The notes: generated from the sequence alone by a model not told the origin. DNA of 64,000 nt from Gigaspora rosea (GCA_003550325.1 QKWP01000223.1:155464-219463); one strand, 5' to 3'. Shown: positions 34,701 to 46,785, counted from the stretch's first letter. Program-made: numbers and translations.

Positions 34701-35833
34701 TATAAAAATACTATAACTTCAACCTGCTATAACTTTTTTATAAATAGATTTAAAAAAAAATTAAAAACCATGGAAGTGTTTAGCTTGTTTTGATTTAATA
34801 TTTTAAGATAGCATTTTTTGGTTACTATTTTTTTGAAGAAGGATTAGCAATTTGAATATCATCAATTTTATTTGTTGGAACTAAGTTGTTTGCACTGTAT
34901 GTCAATCAATAATTATTGATTAAGTGAACTTGTTTGGAATATCAAATTCATATACACTGAAATTTTTATTAAAATTAAAAAAGTTTTTATTATTTAACTT
35001 TTAATTTTTATGTTTGTTGAATATATTTTTTTTAAATTTTTAATTTTTTCATTGAATGTAAAAATCAAAGGCCAAATAATAAAAAGTTGTCCAATACTAA
35101 TAAAAATTTTAAAGTAAGTGTATTTTGATCTTCTAAATAAGTTTACTTAAGCAACTTTAGTCAATTCACATAGTAAAATTTGGACTTTACTATGTAGTGA
35201 CTGTTGTTGTGGGGCAAAGACATTTGAGTTTTTTTAAATATTATAAAAGATAAAATTTGATTGGTCAATAGTATTCTCACTAGGAGTAAGAGCTATGCTA
35301 TATAAATCCTAATTAGGTAATTTACTGCACTTTCCTAATTATCATCAACTTTGGGTCCCAATGTATAAATTCTTCTTATTATTGCTGTAAAAATTTTGTT
35401 GCAAAGCCTTTTATTCTTTTTAATACAGAGCATGCAGTTTACTAATACAAAGTAGCAACATTATCTAAATTCAATTAATATATGTATAATGCATAATGTA
35501 TTTAAGTTGGTTTTTAAAGGAGAGTACAACAGTTCATATGCTTCTGGGCACAACAACAATTAGCATTACTAAAATACACTTAACTCTAACCTTAATTCAG
35601 GCTATGTTTTGCCTATAAGTTATGTAAATGCTGTGCCTATAGTTTTTACTAATAAATAAATAATATTTTTTATTTTACCTTTATTAAATCACATTATTTA
35701 TTTTTAATATAAGCTATTATTATATAGAGGTAACCTTTGTAAAGTCACGCTTTTTCTAATTACCAGAGTGGTATGTGACCAACTTTGTGATTATATAGGA
35801 GAACAACTGTATAATAAATAAAAAATAATTAAC
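34701..35833. other. AT-rich stretch without a gene
   Basis: No exon or repeat recognised. Confidence 0.55.
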
Positions 35834-36126
35834 TAAAGAGCCAATTAATAACTTATTTTATCAATACAAAAGGAACAAGGTTCAGAAACCAGCTTTGGAA
35901 CCAGGTTTTGGAATTTTTTAAAAACCAGGTTCTTAGGTTTTTGAAATGGAACCTAAAGGTTCCAAACCAAAAACTAATACTAAAGAGCCAATTAATAACT
36001 TATTTTATCAATACAAAAGAAACAAGGATCAGGAACCAGGCTTTGAAACCAGGTATTAGAACTTTTTAAAAACCAGGTTTTAAGGTTTTTGAAATGGAAC
36101 CTAAAGGTTCCAAACCATAAACTGAT
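35834..36126. repeat. 147-bp tandem duplication
   Basis: Units begin TAAAGAGCCAATTAATAAC at 35834 and 35981 and differ at scattered bases. Each contains a GAACCTAAAGGTTCC palindrome and several CCAGGTT words. Confidence 0.9.
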
Positions 36127-36257
36127 TCTAAACAAACCTAACAATTCCTATCTATTGGTATATAAATTGTACTTATACAACCTATATTTATCATTAAAAA
36201 GAAAACAAAATGATGTAAATAATATATTCTATTTCAAAAAATTTTAAATTTAAGATG

Positions 36258-36743
36258 AACTTCCGGGTTAATAGCATGGTGGTTATGCTCAAAGGTTGCA
36301 AATTGTAAGGTTGCCAGTTCAATCCTCACAAAAGTGAAAGTAACAAAAAGCTAGCCAATTAGGAAACTGAAACACCATGGGAGACAGGGACCTGGGGACA
36401 TCTATAAATAAACTTAATTTGGCAGCCATTATTTGAGAATTTGTAGCTATTAAATGGACTGCACCAGGACTCTAATTTGGAATAACCAAGTTATGAGATG
36501 TAACAAGAGGCTGAAGACTGAATTAATAAAATATTTTATAAACTTGTGATGCAAGTAAGCTCTTGATAGAGCTTATAAAAAAACTCAGACCACCTTGGTG
36601 ATTGGTGTGATAGATCACTTTTGGGCTGTTTTAAGACAAGCTGGAGAATGTTGAACTTGAATTGGTGGATATATATGAACAATTAAGTTTGGTATATAAA
36701 TACCAAAAATGTAAGCACCAGCAAGACTGTCAAAGAGGAAAAA
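36258..36743 (+). mobile_element. tRNA-headed retroposon (SINE-like)
   Basis: It is bounded by the exact 12-bp direct repeat AAATTTAAGATG (36246-36257, 36744-36755) and ends in an A run. The head has AATAGCATGGTGGTTATGC (A-box region) and GGTTGCCAGTTCAATCC (B-box). It aligns with the head of the element at 2614, so the two belong to one family or share a tRNA ancestor. About 486 bp, non-coding. Confidence 0.85.
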
Positions 36744-36755
36744 AAATTTAAGATG

Positions 36756-38020
36756 TACTTATATGTATAACATTCCTGGTTTTAGTGTGACTGCATCGCA
36801 AAGTTACCCTAATTAGACAATAAAATTTTTGATTAGACTATATCTATTCACATCTCTGTCTAACATAAATGAATTTTATTGTTTGAATGATATTGATGCC
36901 AGAAAATCACCTGAAAATCGATCTTCTGCCCTGGGCTTTAAATTTGATTGGATGAACTAACGAAATGTTACACAAATGTTTTACATATTGGTAACGTTTC
37001 GCCATTGCAAAAATGGATTTGGGATACGAACTCATACCAAGAATAATCGATAGAGCACCTTCCACCTATAAACTATCAAATTAATTCGGTAATCCGCAGA
37101 GTAATTCGGAAGTAAGATGAGAGGTATGTTTGAACGTTTAAATTTAGCCTATAGATGCAATAAATCAATTAAACTCTGAAATTTAAGCCGTTTTATTTGT
37201 GAAACTATTCTTCGTGAACCAAACTACAAAAAAAAGACTATAATGTAGGCTAATATGTAATAATATGAATATGGTTTATAGGTTTAGTAAGTCGTGAGAA
37301 GAGTTAAAGCGAAGTAGTGGTTCTGTAAAGTACAACGATTATTCAATAAAATTAAAAATCATTTTGATATTAGAGTGAGCATTAAATGTTGTTTCCGATT
37401 ATTATTATTATTATTATTATTTTACTAGTATTCTAGAATAGGTTTAAATCTTTATTGTTTTTGTGATTTGTTTCTTTTTTTTGATTCGTAAAATAGTATG
37501 TTAGGATTTTTTAATAAAATTTTTTGTTTATCAGAATTTTGTTTGTAATAAGATTATAGTTTTAGGCTTGAAGTTATCATATTTTATGAAAAAAGCTTCT
37601 GCTAGCATTAATTTAGCCGCAAATATAATTATGTTTTTATACTTTGGCTTTTTTATTCGTAACGATTTAGTTCAAGTTTAAATTTTCGATTATTTTCGAT
37701 TAACCAATAAAATTTTTATAATATCACGGGATGATCTACAAATATTGGCAAGTCACAATGAAAGCCTTCTATGTTCTGCCCTGTCAATTTCGTGGGAATG
37801 GCACAAAGAACTATAAAAGAGTACAGCACATCATCTCTAACTCCCTTTAAAAAATTCAAACGTATTAAATCTGCAATAAATATGGGTATTATTTCGACCA
37901 TATTCGAGCATAACTTTTCACTAAAATGAATTTGTGTACATATATCATATTAATGAAGATTATGTCTATTATAACAAATTTGATTGCAGTTATTTCTCAT
38001 AATTTAATTACTGCTATGTA
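36756..38020. other. stretch without a recognised gene
   Basis: No exon I can support. The 61-codon minus-strand frame at 37716-37901 has no recognised motif. A TTA microsatellite lies near 37400. Confidence 0.5.
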
Positions 38021-38026
38021 GTTTTC

Positions 38027-38720
38027 TGACCCGGGTAGTCAACCCGCGGGTCACCCGTGGGTCAACCTGCGGGTCACCCACATGGGTGACCCGTATGAGT
38101 TGGTTATAAACTATAAAATACAGGCTGTATCTAGTGTTCTGACTAGTGATGTGCCATTTATATGATGTCTGATTATTTTAGTGTACAGTACGTACAGTAC
38201 GTACAGTACGTATAGTTGTATAGTGTGTATAGTATGTGAAATACGTATAGTACGCATATGATATATATAAACTATTTATACACAAAATTTTGCAAGGAAT
38301 AAATATGCTTAGAAATATAAGTCAGTTTCATAAGGGAAAATTTAAGATATGAATAGTTATATGATTTGTTCTAGAATATTCTAAAAAATTTTTTGCGTAC
38401 TGTACTATGCGCTAGTTCTGACCCGGGTCGGGTGACCTGTATGGGTCAGGGCAGAAATTGTTATAACCCGGGTCAAACGCGATGGTATTGAAAATGCAAA
38501 AGTTGAAAAATGCAAAAACTGGGAAAAATTAATGTATAACGTTTTTTTTTTTTCTTTTTTTTTTTTAGAATTGGACTAATCAAATTTTTTATATCACCCG
38601 GGTGACCCGGGTTACCACCCACGGGTGACCCGTAGTGGAATTTTTTCTACTACCCAGTGTTCACCCGTGTAACCAGGGTGACCCACCCGCGGGTCAACCG
38701 GGTTGGGATTTTCATGACGG
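38027..38720. repeat. GC-rich element with ACCCGCGGGT-type arrays at both ends
   Basis: Arrays of CCCGCGGGTCACCC, CCCGGGTCA and CCCACGGGTGACCC words lie at 38027-38100 and 38420-38715, partly as inverted copies, in otherwise AT-rich DNA. The hAT MITE 38144-38414 sits inside it. Termini and target duplication are unclear. It ends about 190 bp before the kinase start codon. Confidence 0.65.
38144..38414. mobile_element. hAT-type MITE, copy C
   Basis: It starts TAGTGATGTGCC and ends GCGCTA, flanked by the exact 8-bp duplication GTTCTGAC (38136-38143, 38415-38422). It matches 23846-24108 in inverted orientation. The right end has lost a few terminal bases of the family consensus. Confidence 0.88.
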
Positions 38721-38846
38721 GTCTGCTATGCCTTTGTTTTGCCCGGATTTTCATGTCCGATTTGACGTACAAAACAAATGATGACTACCGTTATATTACC
38801 AAATAAAGAAGTTTTGTACAATAATTAATCCAAAACTTTAATATAC

Positions 38847-38865
38847 TACGTACGTACGTACGTAC
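38847..38865. promoter_or_regulatory. TACGTACGTAC run upstream of the kinase
   Basis: A 19-base alternating TACG repeat, self-complementary, lies 38 bp before the kinase ATG and is followed by TTAAACG. Similar GTACGTAC words precede the Sel1 gene. The role is unproven. Confidence 0.35.
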
Positions 38866-38903
38866 TTAAACGCAAATTTTTTGTCGTAAATTTAATCAAA
38901 ACC

Positions 38904-40125
38904 ATGGAATATCCTAAATCTAAATCCTTGACAGAATGGCTTGAAAAGGCTATTTCTAATGAATATATGAATATTTTTGACCACAATAAATTTGTAAATC
39001 GGGTAGAAATTGGCAGAGGGGGGTTTGGAATAGTAAATAAATGTACGTGGACGGACTGCAAATTGGCAGTTGCCCTTAAAACTCTAGGAGATGGTGCAGA
39101 TTTTGATGACAGGATTAATCCAGAATTTGTTAGAGAAGTACTGTTTAAATTATTTATTATGTAGAATTTTATCTTTAACAGTAAATTATAGTCAAGTTTA
39201 TTATATATGCAGCTTTGGCTTTTGCAAAAAATTAGTTTTCACCCGAATATTATTCAATTTTATGGATTAATTAAGGGTTTGTTGTTTTACATGGGTATAG
39301 CTTTTAATACTTTAGCCTTAAGTATTTTCTAATTTTTTTTTCTTTACAAAAAAATAGACCCAAATATAAAGAATTATGAAATGGTTTTACAATTCGCTGC
39401 GGATGGGGACTTACGATGTTACTTGAGAAATAATTTTGCAATTCTTGAATGGACTGATAAATTGCGTATGGCCGAAGAAATAACATTAGGTCTTCTGTTT
39501 TTGCATTCTAATAATATAGTTCATCTTGACCTTGTAGGTAAAATATGCACTGATTTCCTAACGATTGTTTAATAATTTTATTCATACTATTTTTTTTTGT
39601 AAATTCGCACATGTATAGCATTCTAAAAATATTTTGGTTCATGAAGGAAAAATGATGATTGCCGACTTCGGTCTATCTAAACGATTAGATGAGACTTCAG
39701 CAGCATCAAGATCCAAAACTCAAGGACTAACTGCATATGTTGATCCTCAATGCTTCATTAATGACGCATATAAGCGTAATAAGTCATCTGACATTTATGC
39801 TTTAGGCGTCATTTTATGGGAAATTACAAGTGGCAGGCCACCATTTCATGCCATCAGATCACAAGAGGCAATTGCTATTCAAATATTCCAAAATAAGAGA
39901 GAGACACCTGTAGAAAATACACCGAAAGGATATGTTAGACTTTACGAGCGTTGCTGGGATGGAGACCCTAAAAAACGCCCTGAAATCAATATTTTACATG
40001 AAACATTAGAATGTCTTAAATCTGAAGAAAACCTACCTGACCTTGAAAAACTGACAATCCAAGATAATAGTCCATCTGAAAATAGATATCTTGGACCTCC
40101 GATTGTGAACCCCGTTTTGAATTGA
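38904..40125 (+). CDS. protein kinase, TKL-like, with variant HRD motif
   Basis: Four exons join in phase, 38904-39137, 39213-39276, 39358-39533 and 39619-40125, giving 326 residues. Seen: glycine loop GRGGFGIV (about 37-44), VALK lysine (59), FHPNIIQFYG after the C-helix, HLDLHSKN catalytic loop (155-162), DFG (174-176), a short activation segment ending AYVDPQCF, and SDIYALGVILWEITSGRPPF. The catalytic aspartate is present, but leucine replaces arginine in the HRD motif, so it is a non-RD type that needs no activation-loop phosphorylation for that contact. It resembles the many TKL-type kinases of Rhizophagus. Unlike several of those, no Sel1 repeats follow. Substrate unknown; probably cytosolic. 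Confidence 0.88.
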
Positions 40126-40731
40126 TCATATATTTAATATAGATTTTGGCGTTTATTTTATTTTTATTTATTGATTTTAATATATCTTTAATCAAAATAA
40201 TTTTGTTCGTTCTGCTGAGTTAAATACGATTAATCAAATTTTTTTAATTGCATTATTTTGTGTTAGTGAATTTGGGTGATTATTTTTGAACATGAGAACA
40301 TGAATGAGACTAATGTTTACATAAAATGACAGTCGATGCGCCTCAGGTAATGGTCGATTGAAGACACTACTCAGATAATATAATATGAGATGCATCATGA
40401 ACCGGGACGATATTTTGTTGTCGCATAACATAAATTTCGTGACAATACGGTAGGCAAATTTTGCGATTCCTTGTGGCCTTATTTTAAGTGATTTTTTGTG
40501 TAATATTGCAGATAATTTATCGTTTTGCATAAAGATGCAGCCTCTGCAAGTCACAATGTCGTATGATGCAAACCGCAATAAGGGAGTTCTGTGTAATTTG
40601 GTGTTATAATCGTGTGGCAGTTAATTTTTATGCAAAGGAATTTGGATAGTATCTACAGAATTATCCAAGAGTGATAAAAAAAAAAACTGGCTCAACGGAA
40701 CAGCTAAATGTAGGATTGGTAGACGATTTCC
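40126..40731. other. downstream region of the kinase, no gene
   Basis: The minus-strand frame 40234-40578 has no motif I recognise. No other feature seen. Confidence 0.5.
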
Positions 40732-40774
40732 AGGCCACGCAAAGCTGATTTTTGGTTTGCATTACCTGCCGTCC
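40732..40774. repeat. solitary left end of a GGCCACGCAAAG MITE
   Basis: About 43 bp match the left end of the Harbinger-like MITEs. The right end is missing; the next element starts immediately. Confidence 0.65.
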
Positions 40775-41230
40775 TATAGTTGGTGGTAGAATTAATTTTA
40801 CAAATTAATACGGTTACGGCATTGCCTATTTTTGCCGTAATTGCTGCGAGCCGTAAAGCCGTAATGCCGCAATGTCGTAATGCCGTATGCCGTAATGCTA
40901 ATGCCGTAATGCAGAAATACTATCTGCTATAATACCGTTTATTAAAATGCTGTACTGCATTATGGTTTCCTTTAAATAATATACTATTAAATATTTTTTT
41001 GAATTTGATTCTGTCGTTTCATTGATTTAGTACATGTAATGACTATGAAAAAAGGGGTTTATATGTTTATGTTTTATTTTGACTTATACGTCGTGATTTA
41101 TTTTTTGGCCAATTAGTCCAGTCTATAAGTCATTGCTTGAGAACGTCTTTAGCGAGCTAATTGATCGGAAATGGCATCATTGTTAACATCATTTATGGCT
41201 GATATAAGATGATACATGCCTACATAAATA

Positions 41231-41403
41231 CAGTCAACTATCTATATAACGGATTTTTGGGTCTTATAATTATTTTTTTTGTAAAATCCTTTATATAGCT
41301 TTTTACTAATATTTATATAACGGATTTATAATAAATTTTAAAATTTAAGTCCGTTATATAGGTGATTTTTATTATAGGTGTCCGTTATATAGGTAGTTGA
41401 CTG
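41231..41403. mobile_element. mariner-type MITE
   Basis: The inverted ends CAGTCAACTATCTATATAAC and complement enclose 173 bp, with TA on both sides. A second inner pair of ATATAACGGA words is present. Confidence 0.85.
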
Positions 41404-41411
41404 TACTTATG

Positions 41412-41544
41412 TGTTTTAAAATTTATTACAACCAGCTGCAGAATACACTTTAAATAACTTGTATGCTTACTGACTAATTAATGTTTTAAAATTTATTACA
41501 ACCAGCTGCAGAATACACTTTAAATAACTTGTATGCTTACCGAC
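41412..41544. repeat. 70-bp tandem duplication
   Basis: Units begin TGTTTTAAAATTTATTACAA at 41412 and 41482. The second unit was cut by the hAT insertion at 41545; its last bases TTACCGAC are the duplicated target. Confidence 0.9.
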
Positions 41545-41554
41545 TATAGTTGTT

Positions 41555-41790
41555 AGGCGAAACCTATTTCCAAAATGGCGAAAGACGAAACCTAAGCCCA
41601 AAAAAGATGAAACGTCGAAACCTCTTGATGAAACGTCGAAACCTTGGTGAAACGTCAAAACCCTGGCGAAACGTCGAAACCCTGGCGAAACGTCGAAACC
41701 CTGACGAAACGTCGAAACTCTGGCGAAACATCGAAACCCTGGCGAAATCTCAAACTCTGGCGAAACAGCTAAACCCAGTAAAAAGATACA
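41555..41790 (+). repeat. left subterminal array of the hAT
   Basis: About ten copies of a 19-bp unit GAAACGTCGAAACCCTGGC, some degenerate. They keep long frames open on both strands, which are not genes. Confidence 0.9.
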
Positions 41791-42635
41791 CAAAGCCACA
41801 AAAGTGATGATCAAGTAATAGTCTTAAATCGAACTAAGCCATAATCACTGATATCCTTTATTGCAGTTTGCAAAACTTCGATATTATGACTAATATTGAA
41901 GATTCGGTATGTATAAACTGTTATGGCTTATATTTAATTAATATGCCATAAGCCACTGCAGTTTTTTCTACATTACAATTGGTAAGTATGATGTTTTTAT
42001 TGATATAAAAAATAATTTGCAATACGTGAAAATCATTAGAATATTATTTTGAGTATTATTTTTGAGTGGCTTGGTGGGCTGAAGATTTTAAACTATTCAA
42101 AAAAATGCACAAAGACATTATATCTTAGAATAATGGCTTTTAATTTATTGTTTACTGTACATGCTCAGCCTGTAAAATTTAATCAACAATGTATAATAGA
42201 ATATGATGATAAACAATTTAAATTAGAGGTCACAGAATTAATTATACGATTCACCTCAAATATTAAAAAAAAAAAAAATTAATTATACGATATCTGATTT
42301 CAGATAAATAAAAAGGTTTCATATTTTTTTTAAATATATGCTTAGTTTAAAATCGTTTACTGAAAAATATTTATCAAAACAAATTAATTGTATATATTAT
42401 TAGTTATGCATATTTAAATTTCTGATTCTGAATGTTAAATCTGAAAAAGAATTTTTAAACTTCTACTTATTTTTGAAAAAAGTTAATTTTGAAATCCCTA
42501 CTGAATATATTTTTTAGTTTAATGTAATTTTGTAAAAAAATCTTTTTTTTTTTAAATAAACTTAAAATTTTATATATATTATTCTTATTACAATAAATTT
42601 TCTTAATATTAAATTCTTTAAAAAAAATTTTAAAA

Positions 42636-45600
42636 ATGAGTTCTGATGATGATATTAATAACACATCAGCCTCTAATACTAGAAAAAATAAAAAAAATAT
42701 TGGTGGTCGTCCTGTTGGTCCAGTTTGGAATTATTTTACAAAAGGTGAAAAAGTAGGAAAAGGAAGATATAAAGCTACTTGTAATTTTTGTGGAACAACT
42801 TGGAAACGTGGTGAACCAGTAGAATTAGAAAGTCATTTAGCTAATCATTGTTCTAAGGCTAATTCACAAGTTGTTCGAAAATTTCTTACAAAAATTCTTT
42901 CTGATAATTCTGATGAAATTAAATCTAATAAAAAAAGAAAAACAACCAATAGTCAAAGTTCTCTTAGTCAATTTGTTATTTCACCAAAATTAGATAATCC
43001 AAAAATTAAAAGAATTCATAATGCATGGACTAGAGCTTTTACTATTTGTGGAATTTCTTGGAACATTATTGAAAATCCTTTTTTTATTGAAGCATTAAAA
43101 GAAATGAATTTATCTTATGAACCACCTACACGTCAATTATTATCAGGTCAATTACTAGAACAACAATTAGCAATTATAAATGAAAAAACCAAAAAAATTT
43201 TTAAACAATATTCAAATTTAACATTGGGTAAGTAAATTAATTATTTTAATAGTCTATATAATATTTTATATATTATGCTTTTAATAAAATAAATAAAAAA
43301 TTATAATTAAAATTAGAATTATATAGTAAAATAGTATAAATATTTTGTTAGTAATATAGCAAGAGTTATAGTAAAATTTTAAGATATTCAAAAATTTTAT
43401 AAGATAAAGCATAGTATATATAAAATATCATATAGTTTAGTTTACTTTAAATTTATTATATATAATATTAATAAATAATTTTATTTAGCATTAGATGGAT
43501 GGAGCAGTAAAAAAAATTATTCAATTTGGAATTTTATAATTATAACTTCAGAGCGTAAAGAATATTTATATAAACTTAGTGATTTTTCTAGTGAAGTACA
43601 TACTGGGGAATTTTTAGCAAGCAAAATTGCAGAAGTTTTAGATTCAATTGGTGCTGAACATTTTTCAGCAATAGTTAGTGATAATGGTGCTAATATTAAA
43701 CTTGCTCGTAATATAATTGCAACACAATATCCACATATTTTTAGCATTAGATGTATTGCACATGCAATAAATCTAGTTGCACAAGATATTTTAAAAAATG
43801 AATGGGCAAATAAATTAATTAAAAAATGTAATATTATATATAATTATTTTAAACATTCACATCAAGCAGGTATAGTTATTTATTTAGTATAAATTTTATA
43901 TTTTTAATATACTAAATTTAATTAATAATATAATTATTAAAGGTGCTGAATTAAGAAATTTAATAGAAAAATATAATATTATTGGTGGTAGTCTTAAAAA
44001 TTATTCAAAAACAAGATGGACAACTGCAAGTGAAACTGTTGAAAGTGTATTAAATTTAGAAAAAGTTTTAAAAAAGGTAAAATTTTTACTATTTTATTAT
44101 TATTTATATTTAATATTAAAAATAATATTAAAATTTGAATTATTATAAATTTAAAAATTTTATTAGCTAATTATTCTAATTTTAACTAATTAAATATTAG
44201 TTTTATATTTATTCAAATTTTAATATAATTTATAGTAAAATTAAATTAATATATTTGTAGTTATAGCTACTTATAGCTATATTCCATATATTAATTAAAT
44301 TTCAAAATCAGATATAATACAAAATCAAAATAAGAATTGTTTTTTTTAAAAAAAATTCATAATAATATAAAATTTAACTATAAAACAATCTTTTATATTA
44401 TATTAAACCAATTTTAATATAAGTTATATTTTGTTTTAACTTTAATTTAATACTAATTCTAATCTTAATTATTAAAATTTTATTTTATAAAAAAATTATT
44501 TTAATAGTTATATTATATTTGATTTTAGTTGCACTATATAGTTTATAACTACAAATTTATTAATTTTTATTAATTTTTATTATTTTATTAATTAATTATT
44601 ATTATTTTTAGATTGCTGAAGATAATATTTTTACTAATGAACAAATTAGTAATATTATTAATAGATATACTTTTTTTATTCACTTAAAAGTTTTGAAATA
44701 TATTTTATTACCCTTAAAAAAATCAATTTTATTATTAGAAAGTAAAAATGCAACACTTGGTGATTGTTTTTTAAGTTTAGCAAAAACAAGTGCTACTATT
44801 AAAAAATTACCAATTCATCAATATTCTGAATTCCGTAATTATTGTTATAATGTTTTAAATAAACGGTTTAAAGAATTTGATGATGATTTATATATTTTAG
44901 GATACTTTTTAACACCAAATTATCGAAGTAAGTATTATTTATATTTAAATTTTAAAATAATTATTAATCTTTTTTTATAATTTAGATATTGGATTTAAAA
45001 GTGGACAATTTTCAAGAATTATCAAAATAGTTGGTTCTATATCAAAAAAATTTGGAAATGATGAAGCAGATAGTAATATTTTAACAGCCCATCTTCGTCT
45101 TTATAAAGAAAACAAATATCCATATAATGAATCATATGTTCCAGGTGTTGATATTCCAATTATTTGGTGGAATTCTATTGATGCTGAGCCCAATTATTTA
45201 CGAGAATTAGCTTTAATAATTTTATCTATAGTTCCTAATAGTGCTTCTTGTGAAAGAAATTTTTCTTTATTAACTTGGTTAACTAGCAACAAACGCATTC
45301 AACTAAATACTCAAAAATTGGAAACTATAGCAAAATTATGCACTTATTATAATTCAAATGCAAAAAAAGAACTTTCTTATTTTGCAAATAATATGGATGA
45401 AAAACAACTTTTAGAAATATTAAATCAAACAAATATTGAAAATTTTAAAGAAGTTTTAGAAAGAGAAGATGTTGATGAAGATGAGTTACTATTATTTGAT
45501 AATTTAGAATTAAATGAATCAAGTTTTTCTATAAAAACTAAAGATGATTTAGTTTTATTTTTAGAAAATAGTATAGATTTAAATGATAATTTTTTTGTTG

Positions 45601-45761
45601 ATGATTTAGAAAAATTTCCAGATAATGATGATGATTTTAGTGATAATAATGAAATAGAAATTGATGAAGATAAAAATATAAATAATGAAGAAAATCAAGT
45701 TATTGGAAAAGGTAATTATGATTGGGATCCAGAAGATTTAGTAAATTCAGATGATGATTAG
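42636..45761 (+). CDS. hAT transposase with BED zinc finger
   Basis: Five exons join in phase: 42636-43227, 43489-43869, 43943-44076, 44612-44927, 44986-45761, giving 732 residues with no stop or shift. The N-terminal BED finger has CNFC (49-52) and HLANHC (67-72). The catalytic core shows LDGW (Asp 200), SDNGAN (Asp 262) and CIAHAINL (Cys 286, His 289). The C-terminal hAT dimerisation region has IWWN and SASCERNFS; Glu 564 is the likely third catalytic residue. A long acidic tail, rich in D, E and N, follows. The enzyme should cut and join the element's own ends in the nucleus, with the BED finger binding the subterminal arrays. Introns have GT-AG ends; intron 3 is 535 nt. Everything needed for activity seems present. 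Confidence 0.93.
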
Positions 45762-46319
45762 TAAGTAATTTAAACATTTTATTAAATATTTTAAATATTT
45801 TTATTTATTAAATATTATTTAAATTTTTGAAATAGAAATTTTATTTAAATATTAAATATTAGATGTTTTTTTTATTTGATAAATTTTTATTTATATATTT
45901 TAGTTTTAAATAGCTAATATTTGATATATTTTAAAATTTAAATATGTTTATTTTTATATTTTATAAATTAAATAAATTTTTTATAAAGTATTTGATTTTT
46001 ATATTTATAAAATTATATGTATAAAATTATATGTATATATATTATAAATAAATATTATTTTTTTAGTATATTATATTAATTTTAAAGATATTATATTATA
46101 TAACAACTTATTTAAGATTAAAAATATTATCAAAATATCTAGTTTGGTATAAAAAAAGAAATTAATTTTTACATTAACAAATATCTATTACATATTTGGA
46201 TAAATCTTTTAGTTTTAATTTGATAATTTGCAATTTATACTTTATTAGTCTTACTAACATTTATTTTTAACAATTTTACTAAATTTGATTTTACATATTT
46301 TATCAGTTTTGTCAGTTTT

Positions 46320-46480
46320 CATAGGTTTCACTAGTTTCGCTAGGTTTTGCCAGTTTCGCCAGGTTTCGCCAGTTTCGCCAGGTTTCACCAGTTTCGCCAT
46401 TTCGCCATTTTAAATTTTTTTGGCGAAAGTCAAAACTAGAGTTTCGCCTTTTGCCAGCGCGAAACCTCAAGGTTTTGTCT
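46320..46480 (-). repeat. right subterminal array of the hAT
   Basis: Words CCAGTTTCGCCAGGTTTCGC repeat several times. They are the complement of the left array but fewer and more diverged. Confidence 0.85.
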
Positions 46481-46785
46481 AACAACTATATTACCGACTA
46501 ATTAATGTAAATGAAATGCTTGTATGGCAGATAACAACATATTCATCACTTTTCAGTTAAAACATTATAATATTATACTGTAGTTACGGTATCGCATTAT
46601 TACAACATTGTGTTATTGCGGCATTACGACATTATGGCATTACGGCATTGCGACATTATGACATTATGGCATTACGGCATATAATTTTTACGGCAATTAG
46701 ATACCATGCTGTAATTAATTCTACCACTGGTAAAATGCCTGTAATTGCCATAATTCATAATTCTACCACCAACTATAGTTCCCAC

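Larger units (their letters stand above)
41545..46490 (+). mobile_element. complete autonomous hAT transposon
   Basis: It is 4,946 bp with TIRs TATAGTTGTTAGGCGAAACC (left) and, with two mismatches, the complement at the right end. The 8-bp duplication TTACCGAC (41537-41544, 46491-46498) is exact. The single gene is an intact hAT transposase. Subterminal arrays in inverted orientation, CGAAACCCTGGCGAAACGT words on the left and the complementary CCAGTTTCGCCAGGTTTCGC words on the right, are probable transposase-binding sites. That parallels the AAACGG repeats of maize Ac. All parts needed for mobility seem present. Confidence 0.92.
40775..46777. mobile_element. outer TIR element with CCGTAATG arrays, host of the nested hAT
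   Basis: The ends are TATAGTTGGTGGTAGAATTA and its complement (46758-46777). Arrays of GCCGTAATG/CATTACGGC words lie inside each end, at about 40840-40920 and 46600-46690. The interior, apart from nested insertions, is about 1 kb and non-coding. I find no clean target duplication, so the flanks have diverged or been rearranged. It has the same architecture as the hAT-like elements here. Confidence 0.75.

Noticed and set aside
37716..37901. 61-codon minus-strand frame
   Set aside because: Reads smoothly but has no recognised motif, no neighbouring exon and no splice signals that extend it.
41467..41814. Long frames on both strands over the hAT left array
   Set aside because: A tandem repeat whose unit length keeps frames open; no start context, intron or homology.
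40767..46785. 8-bp target duplication for the outer CCGTAATG element
   Set aside because: TGCCGTCC on the left and GTTCCCAC on the right do not match, so no duplication is claimed.
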